DNA of 64,000 nt, taken from Pseudomonadota bacterium. Its GTDB lineage: Bacteria > Pseudomonadota > Alphaproteobacteria > Rhizobiales > Xanthobacteraceae. The notes beneath the pieces are model-generated. The model worked only from the letters and a program-made list of their open reading frames with translations, ran no database searches and was not told the origin of the DNA. The position numbers were made by a program, and so were the translations under genes. Where the stretch lies: contig JAEWFG010000235.1 in the NCBI GenBank assembly GCA_023388935.1, positions 19,752 to 83,751 of the forward strand, read 5' to 3'. Below, one piece after another: positions 42,311 through 50,671 of this stretch. How positions within the stretch are numbered: the first letter of the stretch is position 1; the number at the start of each line of letters is the position of its first letter.

Positions 42311-43837
42311 ATGCCCGTTTCGTTTAGCAGCATTCCGGCAAACTGGAAGATGCCGCTTTATTGGGTGGAAGTTGACCCATCCATGGCGGGATCGTTGACG
42401 CTGCGGCAACCCGCGCTGCTGTTCGGCTACAAACTGGCGGCGGGCGTCGGCGCGGTCGATGTCCCGGTGCCGATCGGCTCGGTATCCGAAGCGCAGCATC
42501 TCGCGGGCGTTGGCTCGATGCTCGATGCCATGGCGCAAATTTTCTTCAAGGGCAGCGCGAGCCAAGAGCTTTGGATGATGCCGCTGGCCGAGCCCGAAGG
42601 CGGGGTCGCCGCCACCGGCGCGATCACCGTTGCGCACGCGCCGAGCCAAGCTGGCACGATCTATCCCTACATTGCCGGGCGCAGGGTGCCCGTCGGCATC
42701 GCCGCCGACGACACCACGGCGGGGGTCGCCGCATCGATCGCTGCGGCAATCACCGCCGACCGATCGATGGAAGTCACGGCCACCGCTGCTGCTGCTGCGG
42801 TCAATCTGACGGCGCGCCACAAGGGCGAGCAGGGCAACGATATCGATTTCCGGATCAACTATGGCGGCACCCTCGCGGGCGAATTGATGCCAGCCGGGCT
42901 GGACTTCACGCTTTCCAATAGCGGCAAGCTCTCGGGCGGCACGGGCGTTCCTGATCTCTCGGCGGCCATCGCCGCGCTCGGTGACGAGCAGTATGAATTC
43001 GTCGCGTTTCCCTTCACAGACAGCACCGCGCTCGACGCGATCGAGACGGAGTATGGCTTCGGCGATAGCGGGCGCTGGGGATGGATGCGCGAGCTTTACG
43101 GCCACGTTTTCAGCGCACGGCGCGGCACCTATGCCGACTTGTTGACGTGGGGGCCGAACAACAATTCCGGCGTCGTCTCGGTGATGGCGATGGAGCGGGG
43201 CGTTCCGTCGCCTGCTTGGCATGTGGCGGCGGCCTATACCGCGAAAGCGGGCCGCGCGCTGATCAATGATCCGGCTCGCCCGCTGCAAACGCTCGGGCTC
43301 GATGGCATCCTGCCCGCGCCAAAGAATGAGCGGTTCTTGCTCGCGGAGGCGAATAACCTGGCGGGCGTCGGTCTCGCAACTCAAGGCGTCGATGCGAGCA
43401 ACCGGGTGACGATCCGCCGAGAGACGACGACCTATCAAAAAAACCTCTATGATCAGGGCGACGATGCCTATGAGTTGGTGACGACGTTGGCGACGCTCGC
43501 GGCGCTGCTGCGGCGGCAGAAGGGCGCGATTACCACGAAATTCCCGCGCCACAAGCTTGCCGACGACGGCACTCGGTTCGGGCCCGGCCAAGCGGTCGTC
43601 ACGCCGAAGATCATCAAGGCGGAGTTGGTTGCACAGTATCGGCTCGATGAATTCAACGGTCTGGTCGAGAACGCCAAGGCGTTCAAAGACAATCTGATCG
43701 TCGAGCGCGATAGCAACAATCCGAACCGGGTGAACGTGCTTTATCCGCCCGATCTGATCAATCAACTGCGGCTGTTCGCGACGCTTGCGCAATTCCGGCT
43801 GCAGTACAATCGCGGCGTCGACACCGCCGTCGCCTAG
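42311..43837 (+). CDS. Tail sheath protein, Mu gpL-like
   Basis: A 508-residue protein. VPVPIGSVSEAQHLAGVGSM, WMMPLAEPEGGVAATGAITV, IYPYIAGRRVPVGIAADDTT and the C-terminal VTPKIIKAELVAQYRLDEFN with LYPPDLINQLR are typical of Mu-type sheath proteins. It forms the contractile outer tube, so the phage is a myovirus-type particle. Length matches Mu gpL (495). Confidence 0.92.
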   Translation: MPVSFSSIPANWKMPLYWVEVDPSMAGSLTLRQPALLFGYKLAAGVGAVDVPVPIGSVSEAQHLAGVGSMLDAMAQIFFKGSASQELWMMPLAEPEGGVAATGAITVAHAPSQAGTIYPYIAGRRVPVGIAADDTTAGVAASIAAAITADRSMEVTATAAAAAVNLTARHKGEQGNDIDFRINYGGTLAGELMPAGLDFTLSNSGKLSGGTGVPDLSAAIAALGDEQYEFVAFPFTDSTALDAIETEYGFGDSGRWGWMRELYGHVFSARRGTYADLLTWGPNNNSGVVSVMAMERGVPSPAWHVAAAYTAKAGRALINDPARPLQTLGLDGILPAPKNERFLLAEANNLAGVGLATQGVDASNRVTIRRETTTYQKNLYDQGDDAYELVTTLATLAALLRRQKGAITTKFPRHKLADDGTRFGPGQAVVTPKIIKAELVAQYRLDEFNGLVENAKAFKDNLIVERDSNNPNRVNVLYPPDLINQLRLFATLAQFRLQYNRGVDTAVA

Positions 43838-43855
43838 GGTCGATCAGAAACATGT

Positions 43856-43892
43856 GGCCCGGCGCGCGTGATGCGCGCGCGGGCCTTTCTAT
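43856..43892 (+). terminator. Hairpin between sheath and tube genes
   Basis: GGCCCGGCGCGCG ... CGCGCGCGGGCC folds into a very stable stem followed by TTTCTATTT. It may lower readthrough from sheath to downstream genes or stabilise the upstream message. Confidence 0.7.
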
Positions 43893-43915
43893 TTCCAGAA
43901 ACAGGAGAGTGACAC

Positions 43916-44278
43916 ATGGGCGTCGCGGTTGCGGGCACGGCTTTTCTCAAGGTCGACGGCGATCAATATCCGCTCAAGGGATCGTTCACTGTCTCGCCGT
44001 CGGCAGTCGAGCGAAGCGGCATCGCCGGCCAGGACTACGTGCACGGCTATGCCGAGGTGCCGCGCGTTCCCTTCATTGAGGGCGATATCTCGTCGCGTCC
44101 GGAAATCTCGCTTGAGGACTTGGAGCTTGTGCGGAATGCGACCGTCACTGCCGAACTGATCAACGGCAAAACCTATGTTCTGCGGAATGCATGGTGCCGA
44201 TCGGCAATCGAACTGAATACGCGCGACGGCCAATTCCGCGCACGGTTCGAAGGCGAGGCGTGTGACGAGATCAGCTAG
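43916..44278 (+). CDS. Tail tube protein, Mu gpM-like
   Basis: A 120-residue beta-rich protein with CAGGAGAG before the ATG. GTAFLKVDGDQYPLKGSFTV, HGYAEVPRVPFIEGDIS and LEDLELVRNATVTAELINGK match Mu-type tube proteins. It builds the inner tube inside the sheath. Confidence 0.9.
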   Translation: MGVAVAGTAFLKVDGDQYPLKGSFTVSPSAVERSGIAGQDYVHGYAEVPRVPFIEGDISSRPEISLEDLELVRNATVTAELINGKTYVLRNAWCRSAIELNTRDGQFRARFEGEACDEIS

Positions 44279-44306
44279 GCGGGGGCAAAACGAAAGGCGG
44301 CAATCA

Positions 44307-44648
44307 ATGGCAGATCAAGAGGCGGCAAAGAGCGGAGCAGAGAGCGCAGCGTCAACAGATGCGGTGATCGCGCTGCGCGAGCCGGTCAAATTCGGCGAGG
44401 AAACGATCACGCAATTGGAATATCGCAAGCCCACCGGCAAAGACATCATCGAGTGCGGCCATCCGCTCAAGTTCGATTTCGCCGCCGATCCGGTTCAGAT
44501 CACGCTCGACGAGCGCAAGATGGCGGCGATGATGTCGGCACTTTACCGTCAACCGCCGTCGGTCATCGGGCGGCTGTCGCCGAATGACTGGACGACGGCG
44601 GCTTGGGCACTCGCCGGTTTTTTTACTCCGGACCTCACGAAGGTCTAG
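44307..44648 (+). CDS. Tail assembly chaperone, short form
   Basis: A 113-residue protein in the place of Mu gp41. The ALREPVKFGEETITQLEYRKP segment is typical of phage_TAC/GpE+E'-like chaperones. Near its end the codons G-F-F are read from a seven-T run (44618-44624), a -1 slippery site that fuses it to the next frame. Upstream ATG codons lack a ribosome site. Confidence 0.85.
   Translation: MADQEAAKSGAESAASTDAVIALREPVKFGEETITQLEYRKPTGKDIIECGHPLKFDFAADPVQITLDERKMAAMMSALYRQPPSVIGRLSPNDWTTAAWALAGFFTPDLTKV
44618..44624 (+). promoter_or_regulatory. Slippery heptamer for -1 ribosomal frameshift
   Basis: TTTTTTT read as GGT TTT TTT ACT in frame, followed by TAC TCC GGA in the -1 frame. This fits X-XXY-YYZ and lies 18 bases before the stop of the short chaperone's reading frame. 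Tail chaperone frameshifting is a conserved phage feature. No downstream stem-loop was worked out. Confidence 0.8.
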
Positions 44649-44791
44649 TCCTCGACTGCTACCGGCTGGCGAAATTCTACGGGCGCAACCCCAGCGAATT
44701 CCTGTCGATGACGATCGAGGAAATAGCGACGCACATGTCTTGGACGGATCGTCTCATCGTGGAGACGACGCCGCCACCAGATGCGGAATGA
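44622..44791 (+). CDS. Tail assembly chaperone, frameshift extension
   Basis: The -1 frame continues FFYSGPHEGLVLDCYRL ... SEFLSMTIEEIATHMSWTDR to a stop at 44791. Fused to the short form it gives a product of about 161 residues, like the gp41 long form of Mu-type phages. The separate ATG at 44603 in this frame has no ribosome site, supporting production by frameshift. Tape measure starts three bases later. Confidence 0.8.
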
Positions 44792-44794
44792 TCG

Positions 44795-47086
44795 ATGGCG
44801 GAAGATGTCCTAACGATGCGCGCGCGGCTGCTCGACGAAGCGTCGGGCGCGCTCGCACAGCTTCGCCGCAATCTGCAAGAGACCGGCAAAGGGCCCGATC
44901 TAGCCAAGCCGCGCAAAGAATTTGCCGAGCTACAGGAAAAGGTGAAGGGCCTCGCCGGGGAATTATCCGGTGGCCTGATCCCGGCGTTCGGGAAATTCTC
45001 GGCTTCGACGGCTGGCGTTGTGCTCGGTGCCGGCGCGGTCACGGCAGCGCTTTACGGTCTCGGGCGGCAGCTATCCGACTTTGCGAACAAACGCGCGGAC
45101 CTAAAATTCGCTGCTCAAGACATGGGCGTCACCATCGCTCAGTTGAAGGCGTTCGAGCGGGCGGCGGCCGAGGTCCGGATCGATCCGGGTTCGGCGCAGC
45201 AGGCCTTGCAGACGTTCACCAAGAACGCGGAGGACTTCAAGCTTCGTATCGGCGCGTTGCGGGAGGAATTGCATAGCCTCGGCGCTGGCGATGTCGTCGA
45301 GGCGATCGGCCGCGCGGCAACTCCGATCGATGCGCTGCGTATCGCGTTCGAGCGGGTGCAGGAATTGCAGCGGCGCAATCCGGTGCTCGCGCAGCGCTTC
45401 GCCGAGAGCATGTTCGGCACCGCTGCTGTCGCGCGACTGAATTGGGAGGAATTCCAGAAGTTTAATCAGGCGCTGGCGAGTTCCGGCAAATTCAGTGCCG
45501 AGGCAATCCAGCAGTCAGAAGCCTTTCGCCTTCAATGGGAGAAACTGGAAAGAACCCTTGGTGGTTTGCGGGACCGCACATTGACGTCCCTGTTCCCGGC
45601 TTTCACCAAGGGCATGGAAGGCATCAACGCGATCGTCACCAAGATCGGTGACGCGCTGAGTTCTGCGCTTCAACGCCTCGATGATGCGCGCAGGAAGCAG
45701 GAGGAGTTGCGGAAACAGGGCGGCGAGCAACCGCCGTCGCCATATCCGCCGAGCCTGTTCGAGCGCTTCCTCGGCATTCCCGGGTTCACCCTGCGACCGC
45801 GAGTGCAAAACCAGAGCTTTGGGGGCGGCACGGGCGGGCTGCTGCATCCGGCGGCGTTCGGTGGGTTAAGCCGCGTCGGCGGTGCGCGCGATGACGTCGA
45901 GGAGCCGATCTATAGCGCCGTGCGGCGCGCGCTGCGCGATTGGTCACAGTCGTTCGCGCTCGGTGGCGCGGGCGGCGGTGGCGGCGGTGGCGGCGGTGCC
46001 ATGCTGGCGAGCTTTGGCGGGTCCGCTGGCGCGGCTGGCTCGCGCATCGGCGGCTGGCAGCGGTTCGGCGGCGGCGGGTATACGAACCTTGGGCCATCGG
46101 GTCCCGGCAGCGCGCCAAGCGGCGGCGGTGGCGCTGGCGACACGCGCGGGGATCGCAACAATAATCCCGGCAATTTGAAATTTGGCCCGCTGGCGCAAGC
46201 CTTCGGTGCGACGCATGCAGATGATCGCGGCTTCGCGGTCTTTCCGAACCGCTTGAGCGGCGAGCAAGCGCAAGAGGTGCTGGTCAAGTCCGATCGGTAC
46301 AAGGGCCTCACGCTGCAACAATTCGGGCAGAAGTACGCCGAAGGCTCGCGCGACTGGATCGGCACCGTCGGTCGGGAGCTTGGGATCGGGCCGGGCGATG
46401 TCGTCAACAATCAGGACCCGCGCCTCTCCGGCGCGATCCGCAAGGCGGAGGGCACCGCGAGGCTCGGGCCTGCAAGCGTCGGCGGCATCGATCCGCACCG
46501 CATGGACCCGATGGCGCCGGCTGGCGCGGGCATCACGCGCGAGCCGTTGGCGGAGGTCCGGACAAGCCGGGGCCGCACGTTCAAGGTTGCGGCATGGGCG
46601 CGCGAGAATTTTCAGCGTTTCGTCGACAATTACGAGAAGGCGGGCGGCGATCTCGGGCCGGACACCGGAACGCTGGGCACGCGACCGGGCAACCGCTCAT
46701 ATCATCCGCTCGGGCGCGCGATCGACATCAACCAGATCGGCTATGGCATCCGCTCGCGCCGTGGCGGCACGCTCCCGCGCGAGGTGGAAGATCGGCTCGC
46801 CGAAGATGCGGGCTTGTGGCCCGGTAGTCGGTTCAACGACGCCGGGCATTTTGAGGCGCGCAATCGTGCCCTCGTCGAGGCAAAGCAGGCGCAATGGGCG
46901 CGCGAGCGCATGAACGCGGCGATCGGCGGGCAGCAGCAAGTCAAGGCGGAGGGCACGGTTAACGTCAACGTCACGGCGCCGTCGGGCACGAAGGTCGATG
47001 CGAACAGCGACGGGCTGTTCCAATCGACGCGCGTGCAACGTTATCGGCAGATGCCCGAGACCGGGCTGGATGGTGGTGCTCAGTAG
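44795..47086 (+). CDS. Tape measure protein with C-terminal M15 peptidase domain
   Basis: A 763-residue protein. Residues ~1-300 are helical with membrane-like glycine/alanine stretches and the FANKRADLKFAAQDMGVTIA pattern of tape measure proteins; then a Gly-rich linker; then a domain with NNNPGNLKFGPL; then residues ~575-700 with NRSYHPLGRAIDINQIGY and NDAGHFEARN, the H-x6-D and D-x2-H zinc-site pattern of M15 D-Ala-D-Ala carboxypeptidase-like enzymes. It sets tail length and probably opens peptidoglycan during injection. Confidence 0.85.
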   Translation: MAEDVLTMRARLLDEASGALAQLRRNLQETGKGPDLAKPRKEFAELQEKVKGLAGELSGGLIPAFGKFSASTAGVVLGAGAVTAALYGLGRQLSDFANKRADLKFAAQDMGVTIAQLKAFERAAAEVRIDPGSAQQALQTFTKNAEDFKLRIGALREELHSLGAGDVVEAIGRAATPIDALRIAFERVQELQRRNPVLAQRFAESMFGTAAVARLNWEEFQKFNQALASSGKFSAEAIQQSEAFRLQWEKLERTLGGLRDRTLTSLFPAFTKGMEGINAIVTKIGDALSSALQRLDDARRKQEELRKQGGEQPPSPYPPSLFERFLGIPGFTLRPRVQNQSFGGGTGGLLHPAAFGGLSRVGGARDDVEEPIYSAVRRALRDWSQSFALGGAGGGGGGGGGAMLASFGGSAGAAGSRIGGWQRFGGGGYTNLGPSGPGSAPSGGGGAGDTRGDRNNNPGNLKFGPLAQAFGATHADDRGFAVFPNRLSGEQAQEVLVKSDRYKGLTLQQFGQKYAEGSRDWIGTVGRELGIGPGDVVNNQDPRLSGAIRKAEGTARLGPASVGGIDPHRMDPMAPAGAGITREPLAEVRTSRGRTFKVAAWARENFQRFVDNYEKAGGDLGPDTGTLGTRPGNRSYHPLGRAIDINQIGYGIRSRRGGTLPREVEDRLAEDAGLWPGSRFNDAGHFEARNRALVEAKQAQWARERMNAAIGGQQQVKAEGTVNVNVTAPSGTKVDANSDGLFQSTRVQRYRQMPETGLDGGAQ

Positions 47087-47565
47087 TGCAGATCAGGGAA
47101 ATCCATAACCCGTGGCGCGACCGCTACCAGCGTGCAGCGTTCCGGGGTGCGATGTTCTTTGTCGAGATTGAGCAGCGCGGTGGCGGCCGGCGCGTGGTGC
47201 CACATGAATATCCGAAGCGGAACGATCCCTATAGCGAGGACATGGGCCGCAGCGCTACCCGCTTCGCCGTGCAAGGCTACCTGATCGGGCCGAATTATCT
47301 CGATCTCAAAGATGCGTTGATCACCGCTCTTGAAGCGGACGGGCCGGGCACGCTGCGCCTGCCGCTGCCATATCGCGGGCAGGACGTCGAGGTCATGGTT
47401 CTGAACTACGGCGTCACCGAGACCCGCGAGCGCGGCGGCATGTGCACCGTCGACATGTCGTTCATCGAGGCGGGCAAGCCGGGCTTCTCGGATGTCGTCA
47501 TCACCACGCCCTCGCGCATAGAAGCCACGGCTCGGAAACTCGAAAGCGTGGTGACAGAGACGTGA
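47086..47565 (+). CDS. DNA circularisation protein N-terminal domain (Mu gp43-like), part 1
   Basis: A 159-residue protein starting with GTG directly after the tape measure. REIHNPWRDRYQRAAFRGAM, HEYPKRNDPYSEDMGRSATR and FAVQGYLIGPNYLDLKDALI match the DNA circulation N-terminal family (PF07157). In Mu the gene is one long ORF; here it ends early and the rest continues in a separate overlapping ORF. Confidence 0.85.
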   Translation: MQIREIHNPWRDRYQRAAFRGAMFFVEIEQRGGGRRVVPHEYPKRNDPYSEDMGRSATRFAVQGYLIGPNYLDLKDALITALEADGPGTLRLPLPYRGQDVEVMVLNYGVTETRERGGMCTVDMSFIEAGKPGFSDVVITTPSRIEATARKLESVVTET

Positions 47566-48233
47566 TCTGGCAAGATCAGGACGAGATATCGGCAATCATC
47601 CAGCGCATCGGGCCGGTCGTGCTTTCGACGATACCCGCGAAGTCAGGGTCGCGAGCGAGCGAATTGCGCCGTCTCGTCGGGCGGCTACTGGCGAGCGACA
47701 GCGCGACAATCGATAGCGCTTCATTCGTCGCGGAATTCAAGGCGTGCCTCGATGAGGCGCGCAACGTGGGCGCCACGTGGTTGGCAATGGGCAATGTCAG
47801 GCTCGCCGCCCTGGCGGAAAGTCCCGCGTCGCTATCGGCGAAGGTCTTGGTGCAAGCGATCGTCCGCCTATCTTTGGCGGCGGAGGCGCGCTTGATCACC
47901 GACCTCACATTCGTCTCGCGCGATGACGTGGAGAATGTCGCGAGGACGATCGGCTCGGCATTCGAGCAGGCGGCAGAAGTTGCCGCCGATCAAGCTCAAG
48001 CTGGCGTCTATATGGCGATCATCTCGCTTCAAGCGGATGTCACGAAATACCTGACCGATCAGGGGCGATTGCTGCCGCGCGTGGTGCAGTATCGTTTCGC
48101 GCAGGCGATGCCGGCGCTCGCCATGTCGCAACGTGTTTATGGCAACGGCTCGCGCTCGGATGAATTGCGGCTCGAAAACAAGGTGGTGCATCCCGCGTTC
48201 ATGCCTCTCGACGGTCGCATGCTCGCGGTGTGA
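47562..48233 (+). CDS. DNA circularisation protein C-terminal part (Mu gp43-like), part 2
   Basis: A 223-residue helical protein starting with GTG in a GTGA overlap with part 1. Its order and C-terminal segment (YRFAQAMPALAMSQRVYGNG, FMPLDGRMLAV) match the C-terminal half of Mu-type N/gp43 proteins, which contact the baseplate hub. Recognised mainly by position. Confidence 0.65.
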   Translation: MIWQDQDEISAIIQRIGPVVLSTIPAKSGSRASELRRLVGRLLASDSATIDSASFVAEFKACLDEARNVGATWLAMGNVRLAALAESPASLSAKVLVQAIVRLSLAAEARLITDLTFVSRDDVENVARTIGSAFEQAAEVAADQAQAGVYMAIISLQADVTKYLTDQGRLLPRVVQYRFAQAMPALAMSQRVYGNGSRSDELRLENKVVHPAFMPLDGRMLAV

Positions 48234-48236
48234 TCG

Positions 48237-49322
48237 ATGCCGAACCCGACAGAGGTTGCGTTCCTGCGCGTCAACGGGACCGACTATTTCGATTGGACAT
48301 CGGTAGCGGTCGAGGTTCGGATCACGCAGGCATTCCCGATCTTCCAGTTTGACTGCACCGAATTCGACGCGATCACCGGCCTGCCGACCGGCGCGACGCA
48401 AGCGCAGATCACGACGAACATGCAGATCGTGCCCGGTGATGTGGTCGAAGTCTATCTCGCCGGAATTCAGATCGTGCAGGGCTACGTCACGGAGCGGCAC
48501 GTCGGGTATGACGCGCGCTCGCACGGCGTTCGCATCGTCGGCGTCGGCAAGACCTTCGATCTCGTCACGTCATCGGTTTGGGCCCAAGGCGGATCGTTCG
48601 ACAATCAGAATTGGGCGCAAGTGGCTCAAAAGCTGATCGCGCCGCACGGCATCGCCTTAAAGCTCGTGGGCGCGGTTGATCTCACGCCTTACGAGCAAAT
48701 TCATGTGCAGCCCGGCGAGATCATTTGGTCGGCGCTGGAACGTTACGCACGTCAGCGCGCGATCGTGATGGGATCGACCGAAAAGGGTGAGCTGCTGGGG
48801 ATCGGCGATCACGCCGCGACCGAAAGCGATCAATTGATCGAGGGCGTCAACATTCTGCGCGCCAACGGCGTCCTGGCCGACGACAACGTTTACCGCAAAA
48901 TCTACGCAATCGGACAGCGCGCATCGAACGATCAGAGTTGGGGCGATAAGTCGAACAAGCTGATTGGGCAGACGTCGGGATCGTCGACGCGCAACCGCAT
49001 CCTCGTCACGCCGATGGATGTGTCCGATGGCCAGCACGGGGCGCAGCAGCGCGCCGAGATGGATCGGATTTTTACCGAAGGCGGGCGCATCGAGGAAAAC
49101 ATCACGGTGCAGGGGTGGTTGCGGGCCGGCGGCGATCTCTGGCGGGCCGGTCAATACTATTGGGTTCACTCGCCGATGCTGATCACCAACATGCTCCTTG
49201 GATGCCGCAGCATTATTTACGAGCAGAGCAATCACGGCGGAACCACCACCACGCTGACGATGGTGGATAGCGTCCACATGAAGGGTAAGCCGGATTTCAG
49301 CGGCTCGACACCAACCGAGTAA
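48237..49322 (+). CDS. Baseplate hub protein, Mu gp44 (gpP)-like
   Basis: A 361-residue protein of the late control D/gpP type: DWTSVAVEVRITQAFPIFQF, MQIVPGDVVEVYLAGIQIVQ, GYVTERHVGYDARSHGVRIV and the C-terminal QGWLRAGGDLWRAGQYYW. It forms the trimeric hub that receives the spike encoded next. Confidence 0.9.
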   Translation: MPNPTEVAFLRVNGTDYFDWTSVAVEVRITQAFPIFQFDCTEFDAITGLPTGATQAQITTNMQIVPGDVVEVYLAGIQIVQGYVTERHVGYDARSHGVRIVGVGKTFDLVTSSVWAQGGSFDNQNWAQVAQKLIAPHGIALKLVGAVDLTPYEQIHVQPGEIIWSALERYARQRAIVMGSTEKGELLGIGDHAATESDQLIEGVNILRANGVLADDNVYRKIYAIGQRASNDQSWGDKSNKLIGQTSGSSTRNRILVTPMDVSDGQHGAQQRAEMDRIFTEGGRIEENITVQGWLRAGGDLWRAGQYYWVHSPMLITNMLLGCRSIIYEQSNHGGTTTTLTMVDSVHMKGKPDFSGSTPTE

Positions 49323-49325
49323 GGC

Positions 49326-50171
49326 ATGCACCGCAATTCGATCCGCGACATGGCGTTCCGGACGTTCCACACGCTGGCGCGAGCGACGCTTAATAAAGCG
49401 AACGACGATCCGATGATGCAGGAAATGCATCTGGACTTCTTCAACAACGACAGTCGCAAGAACATCGAGCGTGTGCAGGACTACGGCTTTAGCTCCATGC
49501 CGATCCCGCGCTCAAAGCAGGAGGGCAAACAGCAGAGCGGCAGCGGATCGGGCGGCGATGTGAAGCCCGAGCAGCCCAAAGGCGAAGCGGCGGAAGCCGT
49601 GGTGATGTATCAGGGCGGCCAGCGCAATCATCCGGTGATAGTTGCTGTTGATGATCGCCGCCATCGTCCGCGACAGTTGAAGCCCGGCGAAAACGCGCAA
49701 TATGACGACATCGGGCAAATGTCGCTGTTGCGGCGGGTCGGCGCGTTCCTCCTATCGCACGATGGCGAGGACTATAACGGCGAGAAGAAAGAGCGCTTCG
49801 CCAGCCTGCGGCATGTGGTTAAGAAAAAGCAGGAGCGCCCAAAGGCATCATCTGGCGCCAGCGGCGGGCAGGCCGCGCAGCAGCAAGAGCAGGAATTTCC
49901 GCACGAGGGCGAGACCGTCAACACCGAGGTCCGCGCCACCGCCAAGCGGATTGAGTTTCGGGTCGGCGATACCGTCGTCGGCTACTACGACAAAGAGAGC
50001 AGCCGATGGGTTTTCATCGGCGAAGTGCGGCTCGGTGACGAGAACGCTTCCAACCCGATCTATGGCGTAAACGGCGGCGTCGGAAAGACGACAAATCCGA
50101 CCGGCGCGGGCGCGGTGCTCGTTAACGCGCCGAAGCCCGGCCCGCCGACATCCGAGGATACGGCGCCGTGA
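49326..50171 (+). CDS. Baseplate spike protein, Mu gp45-like
   Basis: A 281-residue protein. MHLDFFNNDSRKNIERVQDY followed by the Gly/Lys-rich insert, GQRNHPVIVAVDDRRHRPRQ and SLLRRVGAFLLSHDG matches Mu gp45/baseplate assembly V. The insert of QEGKQQSGSG type and the QAAQQQEQE stretch are longer than usual. It forms the membrane-piercing tip. Confidence 0.88.
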   Translation: MHRNSIRDMAFRTFHTLARATLNKANDDPMMQEMHLDFFNNDSRKNIERVQDYGFSSMPIPRSKQEGKQQSGSGSGGDVKPEQPKGEAAEAVVMYQGGQRNHPVIVAVDDRRHRPRQLKPGENAQYDDIGQMSLLRRVGAFLLSHDGEDYNGEKKERFASLRHVVKKKQERPKASSGASGGQAAQQQEQEFPHEGETVNTEVRATAKRIEFRVGDTVVGYYDKESSRWVFIGEVRLGDENASNPIYGVNGGVGKTTNPTGAGAVLVNAPKPGPPTSEDTAP

Positions 50172-50671
50172 CCGATATTCGCTATTTGCAGCAATCGGAC
50201 CTCCCGCGTTACGCGGTGGAGTTGGATTGGCTGCTTACCGATCAAAACTTGATCAGCGACGGTTACGCGCTGCAATCGGCCGTCGTCATCGCCCTCGGCA
50301 CCGACGCGCTTGCCGGCGCGAGCGATCCGCTGCCGAACCTAGACGACGACGACCGGCGCGGATGGTGGGGCGATCTCGACGCAGCCGAGCTTTGGGACGC
50401 GTGGCCGGTCGGATCAAAACTGTGGCTTTTGAGGCGCGCCAAGATCACGTCGGCCCTCGCGGGCGACGGCGGCACGGTGTTCCGCGCGCAGTCTTACGCC
50501 AGGGCGGCGCTCGATCCGTTCGTCGCGCGGCGCATTGTCTCGTCGGCGGATGTCGGCGCGGAGCGCACCGACACGAGCCGCATCGATGTGGCGGCGACGC
50601 TGTATCGCGGCCCGGAGCCTGCGGTCGAGCTTCGTTATGCAGAGCTTTGGAGTGAGTTGGGGATCGTCTGA
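50168..50671 (+). CDS. Baseplate wedge protein, Mu gp46-like
   Basis: A 167-residue protein coupled by GTGA to gp45. YAVELDWLLTDQNLISDGYA, LQSAVVIALGTDALAGASDP, DDRRGWWGDL and LWLLRRAKIT are typical of Mu gp46, which joins sheath and baseplate. Confidence 0.9.
   Translation: MTDIRYLQQSDLPRYAVELDWLLTDQNLISDGYALQSAVVIALGTDALAGASDPLPNLDDDDRRGWWGDLDAAELWDAWPVGSKLWLLRRAKITSALAGDGGTVFRAQSYARAALDPFVARRIVSSADVGAERTDTSRIDVAATLYRGPEPAVELRYAELWSELGIV

Noticed and set aside
42128..43792. 554-codon open frame on the minus strand
   Set aside because: Antisense to the tail sheath gene; shadow composition.
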